Assembly (NCBI GenBank): GCA_022821365.1
Contig: JAJEDS010000214.1
Coordinates: forward strand, 1 to 40,314
Source: Dehalococcoidia bacterium
GTDB lineage: Bacteria > Chloroflexota > Dehalococcoidia > Lucifugimonadales > UBA3495
Reading direction: 5' to 3'
DNA: 40,314 nt
Below are positions 28,175-40,231 of the stretch, piece by piece (the stretch's first letter is position 1; every line of letters starts with the position of its first letter). Made by a program: the position numbers and the translations under genes. The notes beneath the pieces are model-generated. The model worked only from the letters and a program-made list of their open reading frames with translations. It was not told where the DNA came from and searched no databases.

Positions 28175-29893
28175 TCATACCAGGAAATGCAACTGGGCCA
28201 GGCTGAGCCTCTCTGCCGGGGGCACGGCAGCGATTTCCCCGTCAACCCGCACCTGGTAGGAATCCGGGTCCACTTCAATCGCCGGCATGGCATCGTTGCG
28301 GACCATCTGGCGCTTGGTGATGTGGCGGCACCCCTGCACCGGCTCCACCCGCTTGGCCAACCCCAGGCCCCGGTGGACGCCGGCATCGTATGCCGCTCGA
28401 GAAATGAAGGTAAGAGACGTAGCCGACACTGCCTTGCCCAGCGCCCCGAACATGGGCCGGTAGAAGGAAGGTTCGGCAGTGGGTATGGAGCCGTTGGGGT
28501 CGCCCATCACCGACCAGGCAATGATCCCGCCCTTGATGATGAGCTTGGGCTTGGCCCCGAAGCTGCCGACGGGCCAGAGCACTATGTCTGCCAACTTGCC
28601 CGGTTCCAGGGACCCCACCAGGTGAGATATTCCATGGGTAACGGCCGGGTTGATGGTCAGCTTGGCCAGGTAGCGCAGCACCCGGAAGTTGTCGTGGTCG
28701 GGCGAGTCTTCGGGCAGCTTGCCCTTGAACTGGCGCATCTTGTCCGCAGTCTGGAACAGGCGAGTGAAGTTCTCTCCCACCCGGCCCATGGCCTGGGAGT
28801 CCGACGAGTACATGCTGATGACGCCCAGGTCGTGCAGCACGTCTTCGGCAGCCATGGTCTCGGGGCGGATGCGGCTCTCGGCGAAGGCCACGTCCTCGGG
28901 CACCCGGGGGCTCAGGTGGTGGCACACCATCAGCATATCCATGTGCTCGGCCAGGGTGTTGACCGTGTAGGGACGGGTGGGGTTGGTGGAAGACGGCAGG
29001 ACGTTCAGTTCCGCTGCAATCCTGATAATGTCCGGAGCGTGGCCGCCGCCGGCGCCCTCGGTGTGGTAGGTGTGGATGGCCCTGCCCGCGATGGCGGCAA
29101 TGGTGTCCTCGACGAACCCGGCCTCGTTCAGGGTGTCGGTGTGGATGGCCACGGGCACGTCGTACCGGTCGGCCACCTCCAGGCACCGGTCGATGGCGGC
29201 GGGGGTCGTGCCCCAGTCCTCGTGCAGCTTCAGCCCGCTGGCCCCGGCTTCCAGTTGCTCCTCCAACGGAGCGGCGATGCTGGCGTTGCCCTTGCCCAGC
29301 AGGCCCCAGTTGACCGGCAGGGCCTCGGCGGCTTCCAGCATGCGGGCAATGTTCCAGGGACCGGGAGTGCAGGTGGTGGCGTTGGTGCCGTCGGCGGGAC
29401 CGGTGCCGCCACCAATCATGGTGGTGATGCCATTGGAAAGGGCGTGCCATACCTGCTGGGGAGAAATCATGTGGATGTGAGCGTCTATGCCCCCGGGCGT
29501 GGCAATGAGATGCTCGCCGGCGATAACCTCGGTCCCGGCCCCCACCACCATGTCCGGGTGAACCCCGTCCATCACGCCGGGGTTGCCGGCCTTTCCGATG
29601 GCTACGATGCGGCCTGCCTTGACACCGATGTCAGCCTTGGTGATGCCCAGGACCGGGTCCATGATTATGGCGTTGGTGATCACAAGGTCCAGGGCGCCGT
29701 CCCGGCTGGTGGCTTCCGGGGCCTGGCCCATGCCGTCCCGCGCCGTCTTTCCCCCGCCGAAGACCAGTTCATCGCCGTAGGTGAGCAAATCCCGTTCCAC
29801 CTGGCAGACCAGCGAGGTGTCGGCCAGGCGGAAGCGATCACCCACAGTGGGGCCGTACAGTTCAACGTACTGCTGCCGGCTGATGCGCGCCAT
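28175..29893 (-). CDS. ureC: Urease subunit alpha
   Basis: Start ATG 29893: [146 protein letters not shown]. Confidence 0.98.
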   Translation of the reverse strand: MARISRQQYVELYGPTVGDRFRLADTSLVCQVERDLLTYGDELVFGGGKTARDGMGQAPEATSRDGALDLVITNAIIMDPVLGITKADIGVKAGRIVAIGKAGNPGVMDGVHPDMVVGAGTEVIAGEHLIATPGGIDAHIHMISPQQVWHALSNGITTMIGGGTGPADGTNATTCTPGPWNIARMLEAAEALPVNWGLLGKGNASIAAPLEEQLEAGASGLKLHEDWGTTPAAIDRCLEVADRYDVPVAIHTDTLNEAGFVEDTIAAIAGRAIHTYHTEGAGGGHAPDIIRIAAELNVLPSSTNPTRPYTVNTLAEHMDMLMVCHHLSPRVPEDVAFAESRIRPETMAAEDVLHDLGVISMYSSDSQAMGRVGENFTRLFQTADKMRQFKGKLPEDSPDHDNFRVLRYLAKLTINPAVTHGISHLVGSLEPGKLADIVLWPVGSFGAKPKLIIKGGIIAWSVMGDPNGSIPTAEPSFYRPMFGALGKAVSATSLTFISRAAYDAGVHRGLGLAKRVEPVQGCRHITKRQMVRNDAMPAIEVDPDSYQVRVDGEIAAVPPAERLSLAQLHFLV

Positions 29894-29894
29894 G

Positions 29895-30302
29895 CTAATT
29901 CTCCCCCTGGGTGTCGGACTCTGCAGTGGGCAGGTGGGCAAATCCCCTCCGTTCCATATCGGCCAGGGCCCCCGTTCGCACCTGCGGCGAGTCCAGGCTG
30001 CCACCGGCAAGCCCGTTCAGGCCGTGGACCCGGCGGTCGCCCCCGATGGCAACCAGGGTTACGTCCTTGCGGTCGCCGGGTTCAAAGCGGACCGCGGTAC
30101 CGGCGGGAATGTCTAGCCTCATACCGTATGCCGCCTCCCGGTCGAAACGCAGGGCCCGGTTGGCCTCGAAGAAGTGGAAGTGGGAACCCACCTGGATGGC
30201 CCGGTCGCCGGTATTCCATACCGGCAGGGCTACCGTTGGCCGCCCCGAGTTAATTTCCACGGGCTCGTCGGAAGGGATGTAGTGAGCGGATGGGTTGCTC
30301 AT
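29895..30302 (-). CDS. ureB: Urease subunit beta
   Basis: 135 aa: [82 protein letters not shown]. Confidence 0.97.
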   Translation of the reverse strand: MSNPSAHYIPSDEPVEINSGRPTVALPVWNTGDRAIQVGSHFHFFEANRALRFDREAAYGMRLDIPAGTAVRFEPGDRKDVTLVAIGGDRRVHGLNGLAGGSLDSPQVRTGALADMERRGFAHLPTAESDTQGEN

Positions 30303-30335
30303 GCTTATGCCGGTCTCCGTAAATCCTCTGAGAAT

Positions 30336-30638
30336 TCAGACTATGGGGTCGTGGACCGATACCAGCTTGGTGCCGTCGGGAAAGGTGGCTTCCACCTGGA
30401 CCATGTCCACCAGGTCAGGCACACCCTCCATCACGTCATCGCGGGACAAGACCTGTCGGCCCAGCTCCATGGCCTCGGCCACGGAACGGCCGTCTCTTGC
30501 CGATTCCAGGATGGCCTCGGTAATCAGAGCCACCGACTCGGGGACGTTCAGCTTCAGGCCCCGGGCCTGCCGCCTTCGCGCCAGGTCCGCCGCCACGTAC
30601 ACCAGCAGTTTTTCCGATTCGCGGGGGGTGAGCATCAT
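30336..30638 (-). CDS. ureA: Urease subunit gamma
   Basis: [99 protein letters not shown]; start within ORF 30336-30719. Confidence 0.97.
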   Translation of the reverse strand: MMLTPRESEKLLVYVAADLARRRQARGLKLNVPESVALITEAILESARDGRSVAEAMELGRQVLSRDDVMEGVPDLVDMVQVEATFPDGTKLVSVHDPIV

Positions 30639-30655
30639 GGGGCAACTCCCAAGAC

Positions 30656-31993
30656 TTACAAAGTGGACAGGTACCGGGACACCTCGTAATCGGTGACCAT
30701 GGAGCGGTAGTCCTCCCACTCCAGCTTCTTGTTTTCGATCAGGCTGTTGAAGACGTGGTCTCCCAGGGCCTCGTACAGCAGTTCGCTGGACTCGGCCAGG
30801 GCGATGGCCTCACCCAGGCTGGTGGGCAGGGTGCGGAGGCCTAGGGACTGGCGACGCTGGGGGGACATTTCCAGCACGTTGCCCACCACCGGAGCGGGCA
30901 CCGGGTAGTCCTCCTCGATGCCCTTCAACCCGGCAGCCAGCATGGCGCTGAAGGCCAGGTATGGGTTGCAGGCGGGGTCCGGCGACCGGTACTCGACGCG
31001 GATGGATGTTTCCGTGCCAGGTTCGTAGGTGGGCACCCGTATCAGGTCGGACCTGTTTACGTGGGTCCACGAGACGTATATGGGAGCCTCGTACCCGGGA
31101 ACCAGCCGCTTGTAGGAGTTGACCCACTGGTTGGTCACCAGGGTAATCTCGGGGGCGTGGGCGATGAGACCGGCGATGAACTTCTTGCCCAACTGGGACA
31201 AGTATTGCTCGTCGTCCGCATCGAAGAAGCCGTTGGTCTCCCCCTGGAACAGGGACTGGTGCAAGTGCAGCCCGGACCCGTTGATGCCCGACACGGGCTT
31301 GGGCATGAAGGTGGCGTACACATTCTGCAGCAGGGCCAGTTCCTTCACCACCAGCTTTGCCGTCATCACGTTGTCGGCCATGGCCAGGGCGTCGGTGTAT
31401 TCCAGGTCAATTTCGTGCTGGCTGGGTGCCCCCTCGTGGTGGGAGTACTTGACGTCAATGCCCATCTCGCCCAGGTGCAGCACCGTGTCCCGACGCAGTT
31501 CGGTGGCGGGGTAGCTGGAAAGCTGGTCAAAGTAGCCGCTGGAGTCCAGCAATTCCGGGGTCTCAGAGTTACGCAGGTAAAAGAACTCCAGTTCCGCCCC
31601 CACGTTGTAGGTGTAACCCAGAGCGGCAGCCCGTTCCAGGTTGCGCTTCAGCACGTAGCGGGGGTCGCCTATGAAGGTCTGCCCCCGCTGGTGGCGGATG
31701 TCGCAGAACATGCGGGCCACGGCGTTCTGACGGGGACGCCAGGGCAGCAGGGTGAAGGTGGCCGGGTCGGGATAGGCGCGCATGTCGCTCTCGTGGTGGC
31801 GGGCAAAGCCGTCTATGGCGGACCCGTCAAAACCCACGCCCCGTTCCAGGGCCTCCTCCAGGTCGCTGATGGTAATGGCAAAGCCCTTCAGGTGGCCCAG
31901 GATGTCGGTGAACCAAAGGCGGATAAACTTCACGTCGCTGTCGTGGGCCGCCCGCAGCACTTCTTCCCGTCCGGTAATCGCTTCAGTGGTCAT
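30656..31993 (-). CDS. glnA: Glutamine synthetase, type I
   Basis: 445 aa: [131 protein letters not shown]. Confidence 0.96.
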   Translation of the reverse strand: MTTEAITGREEVLRAAHDSDVKFIRLWFTDILGHLKGFAITISDLEEALERGVGFDGSAIDGFARHHESDMRAYPDPATFTLLPWRPRQNAVARMFCDIRHQRGQTFIGDPRYVLKRNLERAAALGYTYNVGAELEFFYLRNSETPELLDSSGYFDQLSSYPATELRRDTVLHLGEMGIDVKYSHHEGAPSQHEIDLEYTDALAMADNVMTAKLVVKELALLQNVYATFMPKPVSGINGSGLHLHQSLFQGETNGFFDADDEQYLSQLGKKFIAGLIAHAPEITLVTNQWVNSYKRLVPGYEAPIYVSWTHVNRSDLIRVPTYEPGTETSIRVEYRSPDPACNPYLAFSAMLAAGLKGIEEDYPVPAPVVGNVLEMSPQRRQSLGLRTLPTSLGEAIALAESSELLYEALGDHVFNSLIENKKLEWEDYRSMVTDYEVSRYLSTL

Positions 31994-32029
31994 CGTCTTT
32001 CCTCTAGTCGTTTTGTCTTGCCGCCAGTC

Positions 32030-32749
32030 CTAAACGGCCACGTATTCGCGGACCAGGTTCTGGTCCAGGTCCCGGGCCGTGCCTTCCAGGACAATGGCCC
32101 CTTTTTCCATCACGTAGCAGTAGTCCGCCAGCCCCAGGGCGAAGTCCAGGAACTGTTCCACCAGCAGAATGGTGGTCTCCTGCCGGTCCCTCAGCCGCTG
32201 CAGCAGTTCCTGGATCTCCTGGACGATGGACGGCTGGATGCCCTCGGTAGGTTCGTCCAGCAACAGCAGGGACGGCCGCCGGATCAGGGCGCGGGCCAGG
32301 GCCAGTTGCTGCTGCTGCCCGCCGCTCAAGGTGCCGGCCACCTTGCGCTGGTAGGTCTTCAGGGCCGGGAACAGGTCATACATCCGGTCCAGCGCGTCGG
32401 ACTTGCTCTCCTGGCCGTCTGCAGCCTCCAGCCCCATCAGCAGGTTGTCGTGGACCGACAGGTAGGGAAAGACGTGCCGGCCCTGGGGCACATAGCCGAA
32501 TCCTGCCCTGGCCCTGCGGTGGGGCGGCCACCGGGTAAGGTCCGACTGGGCGAATTTCACCTGGCCGGCCCGGGGATTCAGCAGCCCCATGATGGACTTG
32601 AGCAGGGTGGTCTTGCCCACGCCGTTGCGCCCCAACAGGCACACAGCCTGACCCTCGGGCACATCCAGGGCCACGTCATTCAATACCATGCTCTGGCCGT
32701 ATCCTACGGTCAGGTCTCGAATGGTCAGCAACGGCTCTTCGTATCTCAT
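32030..32749 (-). CDS. urtE: Urea ABC transporter ATP-binding protein UrtE
   Basis: 239 aa: LLTIRDLTVGYGQSMVLNDVALDVPEGQAVCLLGRNGVGKTTLLKSIMGLL, GYVPQGRHVFPYLSVHDNLLMGL, LSGGQQQQLALARALIRRPSLLLLDEPTEGIQPSIVQEI. Confidence 0.92.
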   Translation of the reverse strand: MRYEEPLLTIRDLTVGYGQSMVLNDVALDVPEGQAVCLLGRNGVGKTTLLKSIMGLLNPRAGQVKFAQSDLTRWPPHRRARAGFGYVPQGRHVFPYLSVHDNLLMGLEAADGQESKSDALDRMYDLFPALKTYQRKVAGTLSGGQQQQLALARALIRRPSLLLLDEPTEGIQPSIVQEIQELLQRLRDRQETTILLVEQFLDFALGLADYCYVMEKGAIVLEGTARDLDQNLVREYVAV

Positions 32750-32766
32750 AACTGCCCTCCGGCGTC

Positions 32767-33648
32767 TCAGGCGCCGACGGTCTCTACCGCCCGTGGCCGA
32801 GTATTTTCCGCCACCGTTCGCTGGCCCGATGCGCCGTGGCCCAGGTAGGCGCGGACTACCTCCGGGTCCTGCTGGACCGTCTCCATGGTCCCTTCGCTGA
32901 GAACACGGCCCAGGTGCAGCACCGTAACCGTTTCGGCAAACCGCCGGACAAACTCCATGTCGTGTTCCACCACCAGGACGGAGCGGGCGCTGCCGATGGA
33001 CTGTAGCAGTTCGCCGGTGCGTTCCCTTTCCCGGCGGGTCATACCGGCCACCGGCTCATCCATCAACAGCAGCTTGGGTTCCTGGACCAGCAGCATCCCT
33101 ATTTCCAGCCACTGCTTTTCGCCGTGGGAGAGGGAGCCGGCCGGGTCGCCGACCCGGGCCGCCAGCCCCACCTCTTCCAGGGTGGCCATGATGCGGTCCG
33201 AGTCGCGGCGCCGGGTACCCCCCAGCAGGCCGGTGATGCGGCTACGGAAACCCAGGGCAACCTCCAGGTTCTGGTACACAGTCAGGCTGCCGAATATAGA
33301 CGGGGTCTGGAACTTGCGGCCGATACCCAACTTGACCAGTTCATGCTCCTGTTGGCGCGTCAAATCGGCGCCACCGTCAAAGACAATACGGCCCCGGTCC
33401 GGTTTCGACTTGCCGGTAATGGCGTCTATGAGCGTGGTCTTGCCGGCCCCGTTGGGCCCGATGAGAAACCGCATCTCGCCGTACTTCATGCTGAAGTCCA
33501 GTTCGTTCAAAACGGTGAAGCCGTCGAAGCTGATGGTCAGTTGCTCCACGGAGAGAATCAGGTCGTCGGCCGGCGGCTTTGCCCCGGCGCCGTTGCCGCC
33601 GTTTTGATTCACTGCCCGGAAAATACCCCGGGCCCTGCGTCCGATCAT
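32767..33648 (-). CDS. urtD: Urea ABC transporter ATP-binding protein UrtD
   Basis: Likely start [10 protein letters not shown] at 33648; [125 protein letters not shown]. Confidence 0.92.
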   Translation of the reverse strand: MIGRRARGIFRAVNQNGGNGAGAKPPADDLILSVEQLTISFDGFTVLNELDFSMKYGEMRFLIGPNGAGKTTLIDAITGKSKPDRGRIVFDGGADLTRQQEHELVKLGIGRKFQTPSIFGSLTVYQNLEVALGFRSRITGLLGGTRRRDSDRIMATLEEVGLAARVGDPAGSLSHGEKQWLEIGMLLVQEPKLLLMDEPVAGMTRRERERTGELLQSIGSARSVLVVEHDMEFVRRFAETVTVLHLGRVLSEGTMETVQQDPEVVRAYLGHGASGQRTVAENTRPRAVETVGA

Positions 33649-34793
33649 TTGCTTACCCCCGGAATAAACCTGGTTGCCCCGTTTCTCAGCTGCTGCACCG
33701 ACAGCCACTCGGGCCGCCGCCAGCCCTCCCCTCGCAACAGGCCCATGATGCCCGCCGGGAATACGAGCACCGCGCCGATGAACAGCAGGCCCAGGAAATA
33801 CTGCCAGATGGCTGGGAAGGACTCGCTAAGTCCGCTCTTGGCCCCGTTGACCAGGATGGCGCCGACGATAGCCCCCAGCAGGACTCCCCTTCCGCCCACG
33901 GCCACCCAGATGGCAATTTCAATGGACGGCACAATCCCCATCATAGTGGGGGAAATTATGCCCACCTGGGGGGTGAACAATGCTCCCGCAATGCCGGCTA
34001 TGCCGCCGGAAAGGGCGAACACGATGGTCTTCAGGATAGCCGGGTTGTACCCGGAAAAGCGCACCCGGTTCTCATCGTCCCGCATGGCCACCAGCAGGCG
34101 GCCAAAGCGGGAGGCAATCAGCCACGTGCACAGCAGGTAAGTCAGCGCCAGCACCGCCAGGGTGGCGTAGTACAGGGCGACCTGGGTGGAAGGGGCGTTT
34201 ATGGAAAAGCCGAACATGGTCGTGTAGTTGGTGATGCCATTGGTGCCGCCAGTGTAGGGCTGCTGGCCGATGAACAGGATGCTGACAATCAGGGCCAGCG
34301 CCTGGGTTATCAATGCGAAATAGACCCCGGTGATTCGGCTGCGGAATACCAGGTAGCCCAGCCCGCCGGCCAGCGCTGCCGGAACGATGAAGGTCATGGG
34401 AATGGCGAACCAGGCATACTGGAAGGGCGCCCAGAAGAAGGGCAGTTCCGTCAGTCCGCTCCAGAACATGAAATCCGGCAGCTTGCCCTGGACCGATTCC
34501 AGTTTCAGGAACATGGCCATGGCATAGCCGCCCAGCCCAAAGAAAACACCCTGGCCCAGGCTCAGCATTCCCGCATAGCCCCAAATGAGATTCAACGACA
34601 TGGCCAGGATGGCGAAGGTCAGGAACTTGCCCAGCAGGGCCACCCGGAAATCGGACAGGACCAGGGGCGCGGCCAGCAATGCCGCCAGTACCAGGGCCGG
34701 AGCAATCCAATCGGTGGCAACGCCGCCCAGCCTTGTCGGTCCGGCCACGGTCCTGATTGCCCTGGATATGGATGCTTTGGTAGCCGTCACCAT
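33645..34793 (-). CDS. urtC: Urea ABC transporter permease UrtC
   Basis: 382-aa hydrophobic LivM-like permease: [35 protein letters not shown]..., [35 protein letters not shown]-like region and [43 protein letters not shown]. Confidence 0.9.
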   Translation of the reverse strand: MVTATKASISRAIRTVAGPTRLGGVATDWIAPALVLAALLAAPLVLSDFRVALLGKFLTFAILAMSLNLIWGYAGMLSLGQGVFFGLGGYAMAMFLKLESVQGKLPDFMFWSGLTELPFFWAPFQYAWFAIPMTFIVPAALAGGLGYLVFRSRITGVYFALITQALALIVSILFIGQQPYTGGTNGITNYTTMFGFSINAPSTQVALYYATLAVLALTYLLCTWLIASRFGRLLVAMRDDENRVRFSGYNPAILKTIVFALSGGIAGIAGALFTPQVGIISPTMMGIVPSIEIAIWVAVGGRGVLLGAIVGAILVNGAKSGLSESFPAIWQYFLGLLFIGAVLVFPAGIMGLLRGEGWRRPEWLSVQQLRNGATRFIPGVSK

Positions 34794-34794
34794 C

Positions 34795-35691
34795 CTACCG
34801 TCCCCTGGCCCGCATCAGGCCGGCCGGTTTCCACTGCAGGAACAGGATGACCATGGCGAAAACCAGCACCTTGCCCACTACTGCCGTTGTCCCAAACTCG
34901 AACAGGGTATTCAGAATCCCGATTATCAGCGCCGCCATTATGGTGCCCGGTATCTGTCCCAGCCCGCCAAGAATAACCACGATAAAGGCGTCCACGATAT
35001 AGAAAGTGCCCAGGGACGGGCCAATGGGGCCGATCAAGGTCAGGGCGCAGCCGGCGACTCCGGCCAGGCCTGACCCCAGTGCGAAGGTAAAGCTGTCAAC
35101 CCGGCGGGTTGAAACTCCCAGGCTGGCGGCCATTTCCCGGTTCTGCATCACCCCCCGCATGCGGCGGCCCTCATTGGAGCGGTACATGTACCAGTACAGA
35201 CCACCCAGGCAGGCCAGCACCAGCCCGATGATGAAGATGCGCTTCATGGGCAGCAGCAAACCGGATGTAATTGACACGGTGGAACTGAGCCACGCCGGGG
35301 CCACTACCTGTACGTTGGGAGCGCCAAAAATAGAGCGGGCCAGTTGCTGCAGGAAAAGCCCCACGCCCCACGTCGCCAGCAGGGTGTCCAGGGGGCGGCG
35401 GTACAGGAAGCGGATAACCGTGTTCTCCACCAAGTAACCGGCGGCGGCGGCGGTTATGAAGGATGCAGGTATGGCGATAAGAAAGGTTACTCCAGCCTGG
35501 GGATCGCCGGTGTAGTGGCTGGCCACCTGCTGCAGAGCGTAGGTGGTGTAGGCTCCCACCATGATGAACTCACCATGGGCCAGGTTGATTACGTTCATCA
35601 ACCCGAATGACAGGGCTAGTCCCAGCGCCGTAAGGAGCAGGATTGAGCTGAGGCTCAGGCCGTTAAAAAGTTGCAGTGCCCAGACTTCCAT
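34795..35691 (-). CDS. urtB: Urea ABC transporter permease UrtB
   Basis: 298 aa: [39 protein letters not shown]..., [111 protein letters not shown]. Confidence 0.92.
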   Translation of the reverse strand: MEVWALQLFNGLSLSSILLLTALGLALSFGLMNVINLAHGEFIMVGAYTTYALQQVASHYTGDPQAGVTFLIAIPASFITAAAAGYLVENTVIRFLYRRPLDTLLATWGVGLFLQQLARSIFGAPNVQVVAPAWLSSTVSITSGLLLPMKRIFIIGLVLACLGGLYWYMYRSNEGRRMRGVMQNREMAASLGVSTRRVDSFTFALGSGLAGVAGCALTLIGPIGPSLGTFYIVDAFIVVILGGLGQIPGTIMAALIIGILNTLFEFGTTAVVGKVLVFAMVILFLQWKPAGLMRARGR

Positions 35692-35737
35692 AATTCCAGA
35701 ACTGACGGTCGGATTCGGTTCTCGTACACAAAGCTAT

Positions 35738-35780
35738 ACCGTGGGGCAAGGAGGTACCGAGACCCCCTCGCCCCCACGGT
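35738..35780 (-). promoter_or_regulatory. Stem-loop in the urtA-urtB intergenic gap
   Basis: ACCGTGGGG (35738-35746) pairs with CCCCACGGT (35772-35780), with additional imperfect inner pairing (GGAGGT / ACCCCCTC). Confidence 0.5.
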
Positions 35781-35794
35781 GTAAGAGTCCGCTT

Positions 35795-37123
35795 CTATTG
35801 TGCCTGGGCCAGTTCCCTCAGGCCAGAGGCCCAGTCATAGGTGTCCAGGTAGGGGTCCGGCGCAACCGGGGCGCCAGAGTTCCAGATCTCGTCAATCTGG
35901 CCGTCGCTCCGGACCTTGCCTATGCGGACGGTCTTTGAGACGTGCTGGTTGGTGTCGTGGATGGTCACGGCGCCGCCGGGGGCCGCGAAGGAAATCCCCT
36001 TGGCCGCTTCCTTGACCGCCGCCACGTCGATGGACCCGGCCTTCTCCACGGCGGCTTTCCACAGGTACACTCCGAAGTAACCGGCCTCAATGGGGTCGTC
36101 GGTAACCCGGTGCTCACCGTACTTGGCCTGGAAGGCCGCGACGAACTTGGCGTTTTCCAGGGTGTCGGTGGTCTGGAAGTAGTTCCATGCCACCAGGTGG
36201 TCGGTGATGTTATCGGCGCCGATGCCGGTGATTTCCTCTTCTGCCACGCTGACCGAGATCGTGGGCAAGTCCTCGGCGGTGATGCCGGCGTCCTTCAACT
36301 GCTTGAAGAAGGCCACGTTGGAGTCGCCGTTCAGGGTGTTGAAGACCACGTCCGGCTCGGCGGAGCTGATCTTGGCAATGACGGTGCTGTACTCGGTGTG
36401 GCCCAGGGGCGTGTACTCCTCACCCACGGCCTCCAGCCCCGCCGCCTGAAGCTGCTTGTTGATGATCAGGTTGGATGTGCGAGGGAATACGTAGTCGGAA
36501 CCCAGCAGGTAGAACTTGGTCTTGCCCTCTTCCAGCAGGTATTCCACGGCGGGAACGATCTGCTGGTTGGTGGTGGCGCCGGTATAGAAGATGTTGGGAG
36601 AAGTCTCCAGCCCCTCATACTGGACGGGGTAGAACAGCAGACCGTTGTTGGCCTCGAAGACGGGCAGCATGGCCTTGCGGCTGGCGCTGGTCCAGCCACC
36701 GAACACCACGGCAACCTCGTCCTCCTGGAGCAGCTTGCGGGCCTTTTCGGCGAAGGTGGGCCAGTCGGAAGCGCCGTCCTCGATCACCACCTCCAGCTGC
36801 TTGCCCATGACACCGCCGGCGGCGTTAATTTCCTCAATGGCCAGCAGTTCCGCGTCGTGGACGGCGGTCTCGCTGATGGACATGGTGCCGGAAAGGGAGT
36901 GCAGGATGCCAACCTTGATGGTGTCGGATTCTTCGGCCACGGGTGCAGCAGGGGCGGACTCTGCAACGGTACCGGGGGCAACGGGAGCCTGTTGAGCAGC
37001 GGGCGGAGCCGGCGGGGCTTCGGAACCGCAGGCCACGGTCAACAAAATACCGAGGCTGACCAACAGGCTCAGGGAAAGAAACCGGAATGAACCAAAAGCC
37101 TTGGGTAATGATAAGACAGACAT
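35795..37123 (-). CDS. urtA: Urea ABC transporter substrate-binding protein UrtA
   Basis: 442 aa lipoprotein: [151 protein letters not shown]. Confidence 0.96.
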   Translation of the reverse strand: MSVLSLPKAFGSFRFLSLSLLVSLGILLTVACGSEAPPAPPAAQQAPVAPGTVAESAPAAPVAEESDTIKVGILHSLSGTMSISETAVHDAELLAIEEINAAGGVMGKQLEVVIEDGASDWPTFAEKARKLLQEDEVAVVFGGWTSASRKAMLPVFEANNGLLFYPVQYEGLETSPNIFYTGATTNQQIVPAVEYLLEEGKTKFYLLGSDYVFPRTSNLIINKQLQAAGLEAVGEEYTPLGHTEYSTVIAKISSAEPDVVFNTLNGDSNVAFFKQLKDAGITAEDLPTISVSVAEEEITGIGADNITDHLVAWNYFQTTDTLENAKFVAAFQAKYGEHRVTDDPIEAGYFGVYLWKAAVEKAGSIDVAAVKEAAKGISFAAPGGAVTIHDTNQHVSKTVRIGKVRSDGQIDEIWNSGAPVAPDPYLDTYDWASGLRELAQAQ

Positions 37124-38269
37124 TTGAGAACTATCCTCCTGACATTTCGATGGTCGGCGCTCCTGAACTACTGATCCCCTGTCCGCGGGATTGCGATGGC
37201 AGTTTCTGCGCCGACAGGTACAAATTAAGGCCCCTTTATTTCGTCCCTATTTCTTTAATGTGAACTGGGAGTAACCATTGTGTTTCCAGACTGTTTCGCG
37301 GTATCACGTTCCTGAAATTGTCAACCACCCTGCAACTATGGGATTGACTCTCGAGTGCTTCCAGCTTATGAAAGTGAGTTGCCCTATTCGGGGCAAGTTT
37401 TCCATTGCCATCGAAGGAACGGCATCGTCTTTTGTTTCTGCAATGGCTGGCGCAGAATGTTCTCTAAGGGGCCACAGGGAGGGGAAGCAGCGGGTCTCAG
37501 ATTTGTCAGTGTTGCCGAAATCTGTCCCTAAATTGGAACATCAAATACGAAGCAGCAGTGCATTCGAAGGCGTTGAAACCACCCTATACGGTGAAGAGGG
37601 ACTGGTCCCCGTTGGCTAACGCCCCATTTGCCCGTACGTATTTGCCAAGCGGGAGTGCGGAAGCTGACCATGCCCAACCGATCTGCAGTTCCCTAATCTC
37701 TTCAATCTCATGTACGGAGAATGGGGGCAACCTGCAGAGGGCATCGGCGAGGATGTGATGGTTATGGTCAGCTGTTCAGCCAGCCCCCGGAGAGGCCAGA
37801 AACTGTGGAAATAGGGGCCGATGTGGGCGAAAAGAAGCCCGCCACTTCCTTTAATCGTCAGAAGTTCTGAAACTTCCAACGGCGAATGAACGGACGGCCT
37901 ATTGCTGTTCCATTTTGGCGCCATTCGTCTCGTAAAGGCATGCGGGAAGCGGGAAGACCTTGCCTATAGTCTCTTGTTTCGGCTGCCGCAAAAGCATACC
38001 GCCGCCAACCAGACCTGAACAGCTAGCGCGCGGCCAGCCTGAACCTGTCTGTGTGGCATAGTAGCCGCTTCAGGAACGCAGGTTTCCGTAGGGATTATGG
38101 GGTGCAGACGATCACGAAGTATGGGCAAGACGACTTCCCCCACTGAAAATCTGCGGCCTCATCAAGATCTCCCGCTATTTGAGATAATCAACCGAAACAG
38201 ACGCAAATCGGAAGAGTTCCTAATCCTACAATCGCAGATTAACTGAGGTAGAAAAACTTCACTTTAGCA

Positions 38270-39510
38270 AGTGGGCGAGGTGAGAGTTTGGTTGGGGAGA
38301 GGGTTGATGTGTTGGAAGCGGCCCGGTTGGCCAGGGGCATTGAGAAAGTCCACCGGCGATTTGAGGCCCGGTCTTACCGTCGGAACCCCGTCGTCGGGCG
38401 TTGGCATATTTGAAAGGACTGATGAGTCCCGTGGAGCGGATGAACGGGTGGCAGTTGGCGCAGCAGCCGCTGCACTCCGTCGGGCGTGGCATCACCGGCC
38501 GCTGTACGACTACGTGTGGGATGCTGTCCGGGTTCGGGATGATCTTCAAGACTACGTGGTGGGGCATTTGGGGGATGCCGAGGGTGTGCTGGTGGTGGAC
38601 GAGGCGGGATTCCCGACGAAGGGAACCAAGTCGGTGGGGGTGCAGCTTCAGTTCAGTGGTGCGGCGGATCGAATCGAGAACTGGCAGGTAGGAATCTTCC
38701 TGAGTTACTTCACCGGCCATGAGAGAGTCCTGCTGGACCGGGAGTTGTACCTGCCCTAGGGATGGGCCGGAGACGAAACGCGCCGCCGGTAGGCTGGAGT
38801 GCCAGAGGAAGTGGCCTTCCGTACCAAGCCCCAGCTGTCCCCGAAGGTGGTGGAGCGGGCGGCATAATGGGGAGTTCCCTAGGGATGTTTTGCCGGAGAC
38901 ACATTGTAAGGCAGCGACCGGAAGTTGCGTCAGTGGTTGGAGCAACAAGAGATACCCCATGCGCTGGCCATCAAGAACAACGAGAAGCTGTGGGCCTGGA
39001 CGGAGGAAAGCCCCAGGCAGGTGCGGGCAGACCGGTTGGCATCCCAGGTGGAAGAATCGGGCTGGGTCCCCTGCAGTGCGGGAGATGGAGCCAAGGGTCC
39101 CTCGGGTCTATGACTGGGCCTGGTTGGTGGTCCGGCCCCTGAGAGAACAAGGCAAGGGGTGCTGGCTATTGGTCCGTCGCGGCATAGTCCACCCTGAAGA
39201 GCTGGCCTATTACGTCTGCTACGGCCCCAGAGAGACTACGGGGAAAAACTGGTGAAGGCAGCGGACATCAGGTGGACCATTGAAGAGTGCTTTGAGGAAG
39301 CTAAAGGGCTCGCAGGACTGGACCTGTATGAGGCAAGGAAATGGGAGGGCTGGTACCGGCACGTCACCCTGGCCATGCTGGCCCACATCTGCCTGGCGGT
39401 AGTCCGGCTACAGGCTAACACCGGTCCAGAAGTCCAAAAGGGGGGAGACGCGGGGTGGGATGCAACCCTGATACCTTTCACGGTTCCCGAGGCGCTTGGG
39501 TTGCTGTGAC
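38270..39510 (+). pseudogene. Degraded IS701-like DDE transposase (multiple frameshifts)
   Basis: Transposase segments appear in different forward frames: [163 protein letters not shown]. Confidence 0.85.
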
Positions 39511-39624
39511 GGTTGATCTGGCAGCCCAGGGGATCGCCCGTACTGGCATTGGCCTTGTTCCAATGAAGACGACGCTACCAGGCAAGGGGCCGCCGCTGCA
39601 ACTACCAGCGCCGCCTCCGACACC

Positions 39625-40050
39625 TTAGGGGGTGTCGTCAAATTTTCCGTTTCCCTCCCGTACTGACTGCCCCACAACACTCCTCAATGGCCCAAGGGTT
39701 ACAACGACACTTACTGCCAGTGGTCCCTGGCCGTTCAAAGTCCAACGGTCCTCGTTGTTCCTTATGGCCATCAAATGCGGAATGTCCTCGCGCTCCAGCC
39801 ACAGCCGCAATTTCCGGTCGCTTCCGTACACCTCGTTCCCAGTAAACCAGGTGAGCGGTGAAGGAAAACCAAGGGAGGTTGCCGGAGGACGGGGCCGACG
39901 TGTTTTCCTACTGCCAGAAGACCAGGTTTGCCAATATGCAGCTCGATTTCTGCCAATGGCCCTCAACCTGCTCCGCCAGGACCAAACCCGCAAAACCCCC
40001 TGTCAAAGCCAAATGGAAAATGGCGGGCTGGGACAATAACTACTTGCTAC
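39625..40050 (-). pseudogene. Second, opposite-strand IS701-like transposase fragment
   Basis: Minus-strand ORF 39625-39993 contains WFTGNEVYGSDRKLRLWLEREDIPHLMAIRNNEDRWTL, similar to RQWLEQQEIPHALAIKNNEKLWAW in the 38270-39510 remnant; frame is broken upstream. Confidence 0.7.
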
Positions 40051-40231
40051 CCAACCTCTCCTCTTAGGACGTGTTTGCCATGCGGCGACCAGGGAGGTGG
40101 TTGACCAGCTAAAGACAATCTGATACTACTCCAATCACTATATTGTCAGGATGGGCTATTGTCCGTGAGAACGCTTGTTGATGTTCTACGATTAAGTCAC
40201 CAGCTAACTGGTCAGCGAAAATGTCACCCTT

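Noticed and set aside
28187-30253. 688-aa plus-strand ORF
   Set aside because: Antisense shadow of ureC/ureB in high-GC DNA; composition (Gly/Val/His/Gln-rich) is typical of complementary-strand reading and the sense product is unmistakable.
31061-32848. 595-aa plus-strand ORF
   Set aside because: Antisense to glnA and urtE; shadow ORF.
37278-37924. ORFs 37278-37619 (+), 37558-37758 (+) and 37616-37924 (-)
   Set aside because: No recognisable family, no convincing ribosome-binding site, and next to IS debris; probably non-coding or decayed sequence.
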